DNA of 64,000 nt from the NCBI RefSeq assembly GCF_023910625.1, contig NZ_JAAVVW010000003.1:2418001-2482000 (forward strand), given 5' to 3'. The notes beneath the pieces were generated by a model. It was given only the letters and a program-made list of their open reading frames with translations, was not told the origin of the DNA and did not search any database. The stretch is from Limnohabitans sp. GTDB lineage: Bacteria > Pseudomonadota > Gammaproteobacteria > Burkholderiales > Burkholderiaceae_C. Positions 32,049 to 41,173 of this stretch are shown piece by piece (positions within the stretch are counted from its first letter, which is position 1; each line of letters begins with the position of its first letter). Position numbers and translations under genes: made by a program.

Positions 32049-33227
32049 CTATTCGGGGTTCAGCAATTCGAGCATGCCTTGCAAGCCAATGGCCTGTGTG
32101 CCTTGTCGCAGGCTGAAACTTTCGGTACCCGGGTAGACCACGTATCGCTGGGTGATGCCCAGATCGTCACACGCGTGTTTGAACCCCCGTTCGGGAGATG
32201 GCGCACTGGACCGTTTGACCTCGATCGCGATGTCGGGTTGCCCGCCGCGTTCAAACAGCAGGTCAATTTCCGCACCATCGTGCGTTCGATAAAAATAGGG
32301 TTTGAGCGAAGGTCCGGCTTGCGTGATCAGTGTTTCCAAAACAAAGCCTTCGTAACTGGCACCTGCAACAGGATGACCCAGCACATCGTTTTCGTCTTTC
32401 AGGCCCAGCAAGGCATGCACCAAACCGCTGTCGCGCACAAACACTTTGGGCGTCTTGACCAAGCGCTTGCCCACATTGGCAAACCAGGGCTGTAGTCGGC
32501 GGACCAAGTGCAGGTCGGTGAGCAGGTCGATGTAGCGGCCTACGGTAGGGGCGCTGACACCCAAGCTCGCTGCCAGTTGCGCTTGATTGATTTGGCCGCC
32601 TTGTTGGTGCGCCAACATGGTCCACAGGCGACCCAGTGTTTCAGCGGACATGCGAGGTGCAAACATGGGCACGTCACGTTCTAAATAAGAGCGGATGAAG
32701 TCTTGCCGCCACGACATGCTGTGTGCGTCGTCTTGCGCCAGCAAACTGTCTGGAAAGCCGCCCCGGTTCCACAGGACAGATTCAGACAGTCCTGCAGAAA
32801 TGGCTTCGCTCAAATGGATGGCATGCATGTCCAGATAGGCCACGCGACCGGCCAAGGTTTCGGATGACTGCTGCATCAGTGCCATGGCGGCTGAACCCAA
32901 GAGCAAAAAATGGCCGTAAAGCTGCCCGGCTGCGCGTCTTTCGTCAATCAGTCCGCGCAACACGGCAAAAAGTTCAGGCACGCGGTGGATTTCATCGATG
33001 ATGACGAGTTTGGGGGCTTGTGCCCTTAAATAGGTTTCGGGGTCTTCCAAGCGGCGGCGATCTGAGGGAAGTTCCAGATCCAGGTACACCGCGCCTTGGG
33101 GCCAGTGGGCCGCCAGTTGACGCGCAAGCGTGGTTTTTCCCACCTGACGGGGTCCGAGCAATACCGCAGCGGGTACGCCAGAGCTGAGCCGTTGTTGAAC
33201 GATGGAGGCGATTTGTCGAGTTATCAT
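32049..33227 (-). CDS. AAA ATPase with DUF4143 domain
   Basis: 392 aa. N-terminal AAA_14 ATPase: Walker A LLGPRQVGKTTLAR (23-36), Walker B PKLVIIDEIHRVPEL (72-86) and sensor-like LLLGSAAM. A DUF4143 domain fills about 190-380, ending in a nuclease-like core (GAEIDLLFERGGQPDIAIEV then K, a PD-(D/E)xK-like pattern). The family is widespread and often horizontally moved; function is unsettled, with toxin-antitoxin-like roles proposed. A 10-bp palindrome sits just upstream of the start (33230-33262). Confidence 0.88.
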   Translation of the reverse strand: MITRQIASIVQQRLSSGVPAAVLLGPRQVGKTTLARQLAAHWPQGAVYLDLELPSDRRRLEDPETYLRAQAPKLVIIDEIHRVPELFAVLRGLIDERRAAGQLYGHFLLLGSAAMALMQQSSETLAGRVAYLDMHAIHLSEAISAGLSESVLWNRGGFPDSLLAQDDAHSMSWRQDFIRSYLERDVPMFAPRMSAETLGRLWTMLAHQQGGQINQAQLAASLGVSAPTVGRYIDLLTDLHLVRRLQPWFANVGKRLVKTPKVFVRDSGLVHALLGLKDENDVLGHPVAGASYEGFVLETLITQAGPSLKPYFYRTHDGAEIDLLFERGGQPDIAIEVKRSSAPSPERGFKHACDDLGITQRYVVYPGTESFSLRQGTQAIGLQGMLELLNPE

Positions 33228-33229
33228 TA

Positions 33230-33262
33230 CCGTAAATCATACATCATATATTTGATTTACGG
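33230..33262. promoter_or_regulatory. Inverted repeat upstream of DUF4143 ATPase gene
   Basis: Perfect 10-bp arms CCGTAAATCA / TGATTTACGG separated by 13 A+T-rich bases, with the proximal arm two bases before the start codon. The position fits a repressor operator, perhaps autoregulatory. A transcribed hairpin hiding the start is the alternative. Confidence 0.5.
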
Positions 33263-33410
33263 GGTTATTTGAGGTGTGACTCAGTAACATCCTGCACGAA
33301 AGCCCCAGCCGGTGACTGCATTTTGTAGAGACCCGTCTTCTGGGGCGAGAGGTCGTGGTCGGCGGGGTTGATCGAGATGCGGGCAATGTGGTCGCCCGTC
33401 AACCGCCGCC

Positions 33411-34499
33411 TCACATCGCCGGGTAGTCGATGTACCCTTCAGGCCCCGGTGCATAGAAGGTGCTGGAGTTCGCTTTGGCCAGTGGGGCGTTGGCTTTGAG
33501 GCGTTGCACCAGGTCGGGGTTGGAGATGTAGGCGCGACCAAAAGCAACGGCGTCGGCGCTGCCGGATGCGATGGCGTCGAGGGCCATGTCGCGGGTGTAG
33601 CCGTTGTTGGCGATGTAGGCGCCTTTGAAGGCTTGGCGTGCCCACGCAAAGTCAAAGCCGGTCAGGTCACGCGGGCCACCGGTGGCACCTTCCACAAAGT
33701 GGATGAAGGCGATGCCGCGTTGGCTGAGCGCTTCGACCAGCGGGCCGAACACGGCCTGGGGGTTGCTCTCGGCCGAGTCGTTGGCGGGCGACACAGGCGA
33801 CAGGCGAATGCCGGTGCGGCCTGCGCCGATTTCGGCGGCCACGGCGTCCACCACCTCCAGCGCAAAGCGGATGCGGTTTTGGGGCGAGCCGCCGTAGCCG
33901 TCGGTGCGCAGGTTGGTGGTCTCGCGCAGAAACTGGTCGATCAGGTAACCGTTGGCACCGTGGATTTCCACACCGTCAAAACCGGCGCGCATGGCGTTGG
34001 CCGCGCCTTGGCGGTATTGCTGCACAACTTCTTTGATTTCTTCTGCGCTCAGGGCGTGTGGCACCGGGGCGGGCACTTTGCCGTTGTGGCCGTAGGCCAT
34101 GACCCTGGCGGCCACGGCCGATGGGGCGATGGGCGCAGCGCCGCCGGTCAGGTCGGGGTGCGAGATGCGGCCCACATGCCAGATTTGCGCCACGATCTTG
34201 CCGCCCGCCGCGTGCACGGCCTGAGTGATGGGCTTCCAGCCTTCGACCTGGGCGTCCGAATAAATGCCGGGGGTGGCCATGTAGCCTTTGCCACCGGGCG
34301 AGACCTGTGTGCCTTCGCTGATGATCAGGCCTGCGTTGCTGCGCTGGCGGTAATACGCGATGTTCATGGCGCTGCCGGGGATGTCGCCTGCAGCTTCGTC
34401 GGCGCGGCAACGGGTCAGCGGGGCCATGACCACGCGGTTGGCCATCTCGATGTCGCCGATGCGGGTGGGTTGGAAGAGTTGGGCAAGGGTGTCGGTCAT
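33411..34499 (-). CDS. Old Yellow Enzyme family alkene reductase
   Basis: 362 aa starting at MTDTLAQLFQPTRIGDIEMA (ATG 34499). TIM-barrel FMN oxidoreductase: NRVVMAPLTRCRA (FMN contact), ISEGTQVSPGGKGYMATPGI, HGANGYLIDQFLR with the substrate-anchoring His and Asn, and C-terminal YIANNGYTRDMALD. It uses NAD(P)H to reduce activated C=C bonds or nitro compounds (NemA/Oye type). The frame extends upstream, but that part is not protein-like and overlaps an exonuclease remnant. No operon partner. Confidence 0.92.
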   Translation of the reverse strand: MTDTLAQLFQPTRIGDIEMANRVVMAPLTRCRADEAAGDIPGSAMNIAYYRQRSNAGLIISEGTQVSPGGKGYMATPGIYSDAQVEGWKPITQAVHAAGGKIVAQIWHVGRISHPDLTGGAAPIAPSAVAARVMAYGHNGKVPAPVPHALSAEEIKEVVQQYRQGAANAMRAGFDGVEIHGANGYLIDQFLRETTNLRTDGYGGSPQNRIRFALEVVDAVAAEIGAGRTGIRLSPVSPANDSAESNPQAVFGPLVEALSQRGIAFIHFVEGATGGPRDLTGFDFAWARQAFKGAYIANNGYTRDMALDAIASGSADAVAFGRAYISNPDLVQRLKANAPLAKANSSTFYAPGPEGYIDYPAM

Positions 34500-34560
34500 G
34501 GGGGCTTTGCAATGTGGGTGGGCCAAAAGTAATCTGTTGATTATGGTTGGTGGCGAAAAC

Positions 34561-34703
34561 ATGGGCATCTCGTCCAATGTGCGCGAACGCGCCACCGAGG
34601 TGGCGGTGGTGATGCTGGAGGGGGGCAGGTGGTGGACCGCTTTCAGAGACTGATGAACGCCGGGGTGCGGTTGAACGCTTTCATCACCCAGCTCACCGGC
34701 TGA
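34561..34703 (+). pseudogene. DnaQ-like 3'-5' exonuclease remnant with frameshift
   Basis: The short frame from ATG 34561 reads SSNVRERATEVAVVMLEGG, typical of the first strands of DnaQ-type exonucleases. At the G-run near 34620 the sense moves to another frame (RLMNAGVRLNAFITQLTG), then stops at 34701. The catalytic DxE start and everything after QLTG are gone. The surrounding 34500-34783 holds nothing else. Confidence 0.6.
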
Positions 34704-34783
34704 TAACCCGCTAGTGCCCATACGCTGGTCCATAATCGAGCGCATTTGCTTGGATTGACTGTCCGTTCACCATCACAACCATC

Positions 34784-36805
34784 ATGAGCAATGCCACGCA
34801 TATCAATTCTGAATTTGTAGCTCTGCAGCAAAAACTGGCACGCCTTGAGAGAGAGAATGAACTGCTGCGTACAGCCCTGGACGAAAGTCCAGACGTCGTC
34901 GTTCTCAAGGATGCCAAGGGCGACTTTCTGCTGTGCAACCGCACCGTGGCCGCCCTCTACGGCACAACCCCCGAAGCCATGATCGGCAAGTCTGACGGCC
35001 ACTTCAGCGCCACCCCCGAACAAGATGCCTTTTTCCGCGACAACGTGATGGGCATCATGCGTTCGGGCGTCACGCAAATCGTCATGGAAGAATCGACCGA
35101 CGACCGCACCGGCAAAGTGCGCTACTTCAAATCCATCAAGAAGCCCTTCAAAAACAAGGATGGAGAAAACTGCATCCTCGTCATCGCCCACGACATCAGC
35201 GACATCCGCGCTGCACAGGCACGCGTCGAGGCCAGCGAACGCCAACTCAGCCTGGCCATGCAAGCCACCGGAGAAGGCCTGTGGGACTGGCGAATCGACA
35301 CCGGTGAACTGCGCCACAACAATCGCTGGTACGAAATACTCGGCTACAGCGTTGACGATCTGACGGGCACCGTAAAAGATTTCACCTCACTGCTGCACCC
35401 TGATGAAAAGGATGAAGTCGAGCTCCTTTTGCAGGACAGTCTGGAACACGGTCAGCATTACCACCATGAACACCGTATGCGCCATCGCAATGGTGACTGG
35501 ATCTGGGTACTCGACAGAGGTGAGGTGGTTGAGCGAACTTCCGAAGGCCGTCCTCTGCGCATGGTGGGCAGTTTTTCAAACATTCAACAACGCAAACAAG
35601 TTGAGATCGACTTGGTCGAAGCCAAACATCAGGCTGAACTGGCCAATAAGGCAAAGAGCATTTTCTTGGCCAACATGAGCCATGAAATTCGAACACCCAT
35701 GAACGGTGTTGTTGGCATGCTCAGTCTGCTTGAGGCCTCTGGTCTGAATCAAGAGCAAACTGAGCAAGCGCACATGATCAAGCAAAGTGCCGATGCATTG
35801 ACGCAACTCATCGACGAAATTTTGGACCTCTCCAAGATTGAGGCCGGCAAAATGGCATTTCGCAATGAACTTGTTCACTTGCATGATCTCATCAACAGTT
35901 GCACCCAATTGCATGCTGCGGGTGCGCAGGCCAAAGGGCTGCAAGTCAACACGAAACTGGCACCGGGACTGCCATCCATACTGCTCATCGATCCCTATCG
36001 CTTGCGGCAAATCATCAACAACCTGCTCAACAATGCCATCAAGTTCACCCGCCAGGGGCAAATCCAACTGAGTGCCAGTTGCCACGAAGGTTATTGGCAA
36101 TGTGAAGTTCAAGACTCTGGCATTGGGATTTCTGAGGCTCAGCAAGCGCTGCTGTTCAAACCATTTTCACAAGTGGATGACTCCAGCACGCGACATCATG
36201 GCGGAACGGGCCTTGGACTTTCGATCAGTAAACGCTTGATTGAAGCCATGGGTGGTGAAATTGGCGTCAAAAGCAGCGTGGGCAACGGCTCATGTTTTTG
36301 GTTCAGACTGCCCCTGAACAAAGATTTATACCCACCTGATGACAGACAGCCCAGGAACAAACTGACACAGTCGGAGCAAAACAACCAGGCCGACCTCATT
36401 TTCAAACAAGGGCCAAGCGTGCTCGTGGCAGAGGATCACCCACTCAATCAAAAGATGATCCTCTCCATGCTCGAAAAATTGGGGGCAAGCCATCAACTGG
36501 TGGACAATGGACTTGCAACCCTTCAGATCCTTCGGGAACGACACTTTGACATCGTGCTCATGGACTGCCAGATGCCCATCATGGATGGCTATGAAGCGGT
36601 CCGACGCATTCGGGCAGGCGAAGCGGGCGAACAGGCGGCTCAAACCCCCATCTTGGCCCTGACCGCCAATGCCATGCCCGAGGACGTGTTCCGTTGCAAA
36701 CAAGCCGGATTCAACATGCACGTCCCCAAGCCCATCACCCTGGAGGCCTTGTGCAGCGCGATCACCCAATGGACGAAAGTCACAGGGGCTCAGGGCCACC
36801 TGTAA
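34784..36805 (+). CDS. Hybrid sensor histidine kinase (PAS-PAS-HK-REC)
   Basis: 673 aa, no membrane segment. A coiled-coil start (about 8-28) precedes PAS 1 (about 25-145) and PAS/PAC 2 (about 155-280, GEGLWDWRIDTGELRHNNRW, HRNGDWIWVLDRGE). The HisKA H-box is LANMSHEIRTPMNGVVGML (phospho-His near 310), and HATPase_c has N (INNLLNNAIKFT), G1 (DSGIGIS) and G2 (HGGTGLGLSI) boxes. The C-terminal receiver (about 545-665) holds phospho-Asp in IVLMDCQMPIMDG. A soluble ligand or redox signal is likely. No response-regulator gene is adjacent, so phosphorelay to a distant partner is inferred. Confidence 0.93.
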   Translation: MSNATHINSEFVALQQKLARLERENELLRTALDESPDVVVLKDAKGDFLLCNRTVAALYGTTPEAMIGKSDGHFSATPEQDAFFRDNVMGIMRSGVTQIVMEESTDDRTGKVRYFKSIKKPFKNKDGENCILVIAHDISDIRAAQARVEASERQLSLAMQATGEGLWDWRIDTGELRHNNRWYEILGYSVDDLTGTVKDFTSLLHPDEKDEVELLLQDSLEHGQHYHHEHRMRHRNGDWIWVLDRGEVVERTSEGRPLRMVGSFSNIQQRKQVEIDLVEAKHQAELANKAKSIFLANMSHEIRTPMNGVVGMLSLLEASGLNQEQTEQAHMIKQSADALTQLIDEILDLSKIEAGKMAFRNELVHLHDLINSCTQLHAAGAQAKGLQVNTKLAPGLPSILLIDPYRLRQIINNLLNNAIKFTRQGQIQLSASCHEGYWQCEVQDSGIGISEAQQALLFKPFSQVDDSSTRHHGGTGLGLSISKRLIEAMGGEIGVKSSVGNGSCFWFRLPLNKDLYPPDDRQPRNKLTQSEQNNQADLIFKQGPSVLVAEDHPLNQKMILSMLEKLGASHQLVDNGLATLQILRERHFDIVLMDCQMPIMDGYEAVRRIRAGEAGEQAAQTPILALTANAMPEDVFRCKQAGFNMHVPKPITLEALCSAITQWTKVTGAQGHL

Positions 36806-36819
36806 AGCCGTCAGCACCG

Positions 36820-37419
36820 TCAGCTCTGAATCACGGCCAGGTAGGCCTGGTGCGTTTCGGGGCTGACAGCTTCGAGCGCTTGCTCATGGCGTGTCTGGTG
36901 CTGGGCCAGCATGCGGGCAGAGGCGATGGTTTTGGAGCGGCAAAACCAATGGCAACTGTGTTGCATCAAAAACATCTCGCCCATCATGCGGAATGATCGG
37001 GCCTTGTTGGACAAGCCCTCACGGTTGTCCACGGCCCGCTCGATGCCTAGTGCGTGCACCTCCAGCAGGCGGCGCATGTCAAAACAAAACTTCGGCGTGA
37101 GTTGGTCAATGAAGGGCAGTGCCAGCTTCAAGCCACGGGTCTCGGGGGCGGGCAATTTTGCGAACTCGCGCGCCAGATGCTGAAAATCGGCCGCCATTTG
37201 TTGCTCGGCTTGTTCTTGAAGTTGCCAAATTTGTTGTTGTCGCTCGGGGTCTGGTTCGCCCAGCGCGCGCATGTACGAGGTGGTCAGTTGTGACATGAGC
37301 TTTTCGATCTGGTAGGGGCGCAGTTGCTGGGCCAGCAAGGCGGTGCGTTTGCGCTGTCCTTGCAGGTTGAGCCAGTGGATACCCATGGCCGAGATGAACA
37401 ACAGGAGGATGAGTTCCAT
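36820..37419 (-). CDS. Hypothetical membrane-anchored protein (199 aa)
   Basis: 199 aa. One N-terminal hydrophobic helix (MELILLLFISAMGIHWL) acts as an anchor and is followed by a charged, helical, probably cytoplasmic region rich in Gln, Glu and Arg (DPERQQQIWQLQEQAEQQMA). No domain is recognised. It lies convergent to the sensor kinase gene with a 14-base gap. Conserved function is not evident. Confidence 0.7.
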   Translation of the reverse strand: MELILLLFISAMGIHWLNLQGQRKRTALLAQQLRPYQIEKLMSQLTTSYMRALGEPDPERQQQIWQLQEQAEQQMAADFQHLAREFAKLPAPETRGLKLALPFIDQLTPKFCFDMRRLLEVHALGIERAVDNREGLSNKARSFRMMGEMFLMQHSCHWFCRSKTIASARMLAQHQTRHEQALEAVSPETHQAYLAVIQS

Positions 37420-37659
37420 AAAGATACAAAGTTTGCGGCCAGAATTGATCGAGCGCCGAGTTTAGTGATTGAAAGCCCCAACAGGGGCAAAGGCCCTGCC
37501 CAGGGAATGGCACGGGCTGAAGCAGGGTGTTCAGCGCGTTGGCGCTCACAAACGCTTTATTGGAGAGCGGACTCTAAAGTGCAGCTTCTCCCTTGCCCCG
37601 GCTTCTTCATGCTGTTCAAATTGCTGCATTGCAACAAAAACCCCTTCAAGGATCACGTC

Positions 37660-38217
37660 ATGAACTTCAACGCTGAACATTTCACCGCCACCCAACAAGC
37701 CAACATGGCTGCCGTTGCCGACCTGTCGCAAACCGCTTTTGCCGGTTTCGAGCGTTTGGTCGATTTGAACATGGCCGCTGGCAAAGCTGCTGTGGGTGAG
37801 TCTTTCGCCAACATGCAAGCCCTGTTGGCTGTCAAGAACCCGCAAGACCTGATGGCTGTGCATGCCGCTTTGGTGCAGCCGGCACTCGAAAAGTCGGTGT
37901 CTTATGGCCGACACATCGCTGACATTGCCAACAGCACCAGCGCCGTCTTCACCAAGGTCGTGGAGGGCAAAATGGCCGAGTCCGAGAAGGCTGTCAAAAG
38001 CCTGGTCGAAAGCAGCCTGAAGAACGCACCTGCTGGCTCCGATGTCGCCGTGGCCGCCATCAAGACCGCTTTCGACGCCAGCCAGAGCGCCGCCGAAACC
38101 CTGAAAAAAGTGGCCAAGCAAGCCGCTGAGAGCGCCGAAGCCAGCCTGAAGGCGGCCACTGCCCAAGCCGAAGCTTCGGTCAAAGCTGCCATGTCCAAGC
38201 CTAAAGCCAAGGCCTGA
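37660..38217 (+). CDS. phaP: Phasin family protein
   Basis: 185 aa from ATG 37660, with AAGGA seven bases upstream; longer upstream frames are not protein-like. The phasin pattern is clear: FTATQQANMAAVADLSQTAF, FERLVDLNMAAGKAAVGES, VKNPQDLMAVHAALVQPALE and a Lys/Ala-rich amphipathic tail. Phasins coat polyhydroxyalkanoate granules and control their number and size. Monocistronic, with a strong terminator 45 bases downstream. Confidence 0.9.
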   Translation: MNFNAEHFTATQQANMAAVADLSQTAFAGFERLVDLNMAAGKAAVGESFANMQALLAVKNPQDLMAVHAALVQPALEKSVSYGRHIADIANSTSAVFTKVVEGKMAESEKAVKSLVESSLKNAPAGSDVAVAAIKTAFDASQSAAETLKKVAKQAAESAEASLKAATAQAEASVKAAMSKPKAKA

Positions 38218-38261
38218 GCAATTGCCACACACGCCGGCCAAGAGGGTCGGCTGCCTGCCAT

Positions 38262-38290
38262 CAGGGTGCCATCGGGCACCCTGTTTGTTT
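38262..38290 (+). terminator. Rho-independent terminator of the phasin gene
   Basis: Perfect 9-bp arms CAGGGTGCC / GGCACCCTG with loop ATCG, followed by TTTGTTTT. Confidence 0.85.
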
Positions 38291-38542
38291 TGGGTTTCAC
38301 CCAGGTCATCTGCTTGGGTTTTGGCCTGTGCACCCGTTTTGCAGACCGAAGGGGGACTTGGCCGTTCTGACCGTTTGGCATGCGATTGAGCTCATGACCT
38401 GACAAAGCGCAGTCTTTGCCGGGGGTCTCGCCGCATTGGCCGATCACCGCCAGTCGTTTTGGGGGTGGCTTTGAGGGGCTATCAAGTCGGGCCTGTTGCT
38501 GCCGATACTGTAAGACGATGTTTTTTGGGCAACGGTGGTGCA

Positions 38543-39640
38543 ATGGGTTCAAGTCGTTGGTGGTGCGTGACAGTGCTTGTGCTGGGGGCCGTGCCGTGGG
38601 CATGGGCGGGTCAGTACGTGCTGCTGGCGGGTCAAACCCAGACCGTGCCCGTTTCGGCCCGGGTGCTCAATGGTGAGCAGGTTTGCAATCTGGAGATCAC
38701 CGTCCCCGGGCAAGCCCCTGTCGAGCGCGTGGTGCGCGCACCGTTCTTTGACGCCCGCGTGGCGATCAACCCGGGCGAGGCTGAGTGGGTCACGGTGTAT
38801 TGGCGCGGACAGTTTAGGCGTGTTGATGACCAGTTGATCAATGCCTGCCCTGTGCAAGGCCAGGCGCGGTTCAAGGTGGTCCGTGACAATGGCACGACGC
38901 AGGCGATCTGGGCGGCCATGCTGGCGCAAATGCCGCCTGCCAAAAGTGAGTGTGTGAGCGTGGCCTTGGCGCACGATCTGGTGCGCCCGCAATGGTTTGA
39001 TTTCACAGACCCCCAGCCGAGTGCAGAAGACGCCCGGATCCAGCGGGCTTTTACCCGCTGCGATGCATTTGTGGCGCAACCCAAAGCATGGGGGGCGCAA
39101 AACCCGGCGGGGCATGCTTGTACGGTGGCGGGGGGCATTCGGAGCCGTTGCGAGGGCTACTTCACGGCATCCTTGCAAGGCCAGTCGCGGGTGATTTCAC
39201 GCGAAGAGGCCATTCGCCGCCAATTGGAGAACTTGCCCTGGAGCACCGGGGTGCGCGAGATGGCCGGGGTCAGGTCTTCGCGCATCAAGGCAGAGCAAGA
39301 CCGGGTGGCCCAAGCGGCAGCTCAAGAGGCTGCTCGGAAGGCGGCTCAAGAGGCGGCGAGGATTCAGGCGATTGAGGAGGCGCGTGCATTGGCCGAGCGT
39401 CAGGTCGCAGAGGTCAAATCGGCAAAGGAACGTGCTTTGCAGGACAAAATCGTAGCTTTGCGCGCGCAGGTTGCACAAGAAAATGCGCTGCAGGAAAAGC
39501 AGCGCCAAGAAAACCGCAATTGGTTGCTCAAGCAGGTGGACAAAATCACGGGCAGCCCGCAGCCCGCAACACCCGCAACACCCGCAACACCCGCCGCCGC
39601 TCCGGGCAATCCGGCAGTGGCAGCCCCTGTGGCGAAGTGA
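38543..39640 (+). CDS. Exported hypothetical protein with coiled-coil tail
   Basis: 365 aa from ATG 38543, chosen because it opens a signal peptide (WWCVTVLVLGAVPWAWA, cleavage near AGQ). The mature N-terminal half has strands and six or so Cys (CNLEIT, CPVQ, CVSVALAH, CDAF, CTVAG, CEGYF), which suggests a disulfide-bonded periplasmic domain. From about 245 a long charged helix follows (RVAQAAAQEAARKAAQEAAR, EKQRQENRNWL), predicted coiled coil. The end has three Pro-Ala-Thr units. No family recognised. Confidence 0.7.
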   Translation: MGSSRWWCVTVLVLGAVPWAWAGQYVLLAGQTQTVPVSARVLNGEQVCNLEITVPGQAPVERVVRAPFFDARVAINPGEAEWVTVYWRGQFRRVDDQLINACPVQGQARFKVVRDNGTTQAIWAAMLAQMPPAKSECVSVALAHDLVRPQWFDFTDPQPSAEDARIQRAFTRCDAFVAQPKAWGAQNPAGHACTVAGGIRSRCEGYFTASLQGQSRVISREEAIRRQLENLPWSTGVREMAGVRSSRIKAEQDRVAQAAAQEAARKAAQEAARIQAIEEARALAERQVAEVKSAKERALQDKIVALRAQVAQENALQEKQRQENRNWLLKQVDKITGSPQPATPATPATPAAAPGNPAVAAPVAK

Positions 39641-39678
39641 TCTCCGGCCAGGCAGGGGATTGCGTTTGTTCTGTGGTC

Positions 39679-40533
39679 TCAGGACTTGGCTTGACCGGCT
39701 GACCAGGCGGTGCCCATGGAAGCGACCATGACCAAGACAATCGCCAAGCCTTGGGTCAGGCTCAGGTGTTCCGCCAACACCAGCCAGCCTGCCAGTGCGC
39801 CAACGGCGGGCTCCAGGCTGAGCAGAATGCTGAAAGTGTTTTTGGACAGGTGGTGCAGGGAAAACATCTCCAGTGCGTAGGGGATCGCACTGGACAGCAA
39901 GGCCACGGCCAGGCCGGCCACCAACCATTGCGGGTCGAGCATGGCTGTGCCAGCATGGTAGAACCCAATGGGTGTCACCATGATGGCCGCCGCCAGCATG
40001 CCCATGGGGGTGGCCATGCTGCCGTAGCGCAGGGCCACCCGTTGTCCGAAAACGATGTACAGCGCCCAGCAAATACCCGCTGTGAAGGCAAAAAACATGC
40101 CCATGGGGTCGAGCGCCGAGTTGGCCTCGCCCCCGGGCAGGGGCAGCAGCAAGGCCAGCCCGGCGATGGCCAAAGACACCCAAAGCCAGTCACTGGTTTT
40201 TTTGGAGGTCCAGACCGCCAAGGCCAGCGGGCCGGTGAATTCGATGGCAATGGCCACGCCAAACGGGATGGTTTTGATGGCGCTGTAAAACAGCAGGTTC
40301 ATGACCCCGAGGGTGACGCCATACAGGCCCAGTGGCAGCGCGTCTGCCCAGACCCACTTTCTGCGCCAGGGCCGAAACACCGTCATCAGCATCAGCATGG
40401 CAAATACGATGCGGTAGGCGGTGGTGCCCTCCGCGCCCAATGCAGGAAACAGGCTTTTGGCAAACGAGGTGCCCACTGCCAGGGAAATCAGGCTGCCCAG
40501 CAAGGCCAGGATGGCCCACAAACGCAAGTTCAA
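39679..40533 (-). CDS. EamA/DMT-superfamily exporter (RhtA-like)
   Basis: 284 aa, ten predicted membrane helices in two EamA repeats (about 5-130 and 145-275), with the RhtA-like signatures GTSFAKSLFPALGAEGTTAYR and LSSAIPYALEMFSLHHLSKN near the second repeat. Such proteins export amino acids (threonine/homoserine type) or other small metabolites; the substrate here is unknown. It stands alone, divergent from yajC. Confidence 0.88.
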   Translation of the reverse strand: MNLRLWAILALLGSLISLAVGTSFAKSLFPALGAEGTTAYRIVFAMLMLMTVFRPWRRKWVWADALPLGLYGVTLGVMNLLFYSAIKTIPFGVAIAIEFTGPLALAVWTSKKTSDWLWVSLAIAGLALLLPLPGGEANSALDPMGMFFAFTAGICWALYIVFGQRVALRYGSMATPMGMLAAAIMVTPIGFYHAGTAMLDPQWLVAGLAVALLSSAIPYALEMFSLHHLSKNTFSILLSLEPAVGALAGWLVLAEHLSLTQGLAIVLVMVASMGTAWSAGQAKS

Positions 40534-40673
40534 ACGGGGCCTCTTTCTGTGAGTTCCAACACGATGGGTTGGCCGTGGGTGGTTGGCATGTTTGTTTTTT
40601 GTCGGGGTTTGGACGGGGTTGATGGGGTGGCCCCGATGCTTTCTTGGGGCGCGACCCTCTACAAGCCGGGCTT

Positions 40674-40702
40674 TTGGAAGTGATCATAGCGCCGCATACA
40701 AT
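40674..40702 (+). promoter_or_regulatory. Promoter of yajC-secD-secF
   Basis: TTGGAA (40674-40679), 17 bases, then TACAAT (40697-40702), about 70 bases before the yajC ATG. Good spacing and a near-consensus -10. Confidence 0.6.
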
Positions 40703-40771
40703 GGCGGCTTCGCCCGCAGGACGCCCAGGCGTCACCCGCACAACCCGAATTTGACTTTCAGTGGAGTTCCC

Positions 40772-41104
40772 ATGTTCATTTCTTCTGCTTTTGCCCAAAC
40801 CGCTCCCGCCGCCGCCTCAGGTGGTGACATGCAGTCCACCCTGATGAGCATGCTGCCGCTGCTGCTGATGTTTGTGGTGCTGTATTTCGTGATGATCCGC
40901 CCCCAGATGAAGAAGCAAAAAGAGCACCGCGCCATGGTGGACGCCCTGGCCAAGGGCGATGAGGTGGTGACGGCGGGTGGTCTGCTGGGCAAGGTCAGCA
41001 AGATCGGTGATGCCTATATAGGCGTGGAGATGGCCGCTGGCGTGGAAATTCAGATGCAGCGCAGCGCCGTGGTGCAGGTTTTGCCCAAAGGCACGATCAA
41101 GTGA
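40772..41104 (+). CDS. yajC: Sec translocon accessory protein YajC
   Basis: 110 aa, usual length. Short N-terminal periplasmic stretch, one membrane helix (LMSMLPLLLMFVVLYFVMIR), then the YajC cytoplasmic motif RPQMKKQKEHRAMVDALAKG and VVTAGGLLGKVSKI. It belongs to the SecDF-YajC-YidC complex. GGAG lies before the ATG. First gene of yajC-secD-secF, the standard order. Confidence 0.96.
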   Translation: MFISSAFAQTAPAAASGGDMQSTLMSMLPLLLMFVVLYFVMIRPQMKKQKEHRAMVDALAKGDEVVTAGGLLGKVSKIGDAYIGVEMAAGVEIQMQRSAVVQVLPKGTIK

Positions 41105-41173
41105 TTTGAGCGTCAACTCTTCGGGGACCCGGATTCACCGAGCCCCTTGTTTCTTTCCTGCACGCGAGTCTTT

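Noticed and set aside
33504-34532. 342-codon plus-strand frame opposite the Old Yellow Enzyme gene
   Set aside because: Gly/Ala/His/Val-rich shadow of a clearly conserved minus-strand enzyme.
39568-39600. Pro-Ala-Thr codon repeats as a CRISPR-like or phase-variable array
   Set aside because: Only three or so in-frame 9-base units, so a change in number would not shift frame; no spacers.
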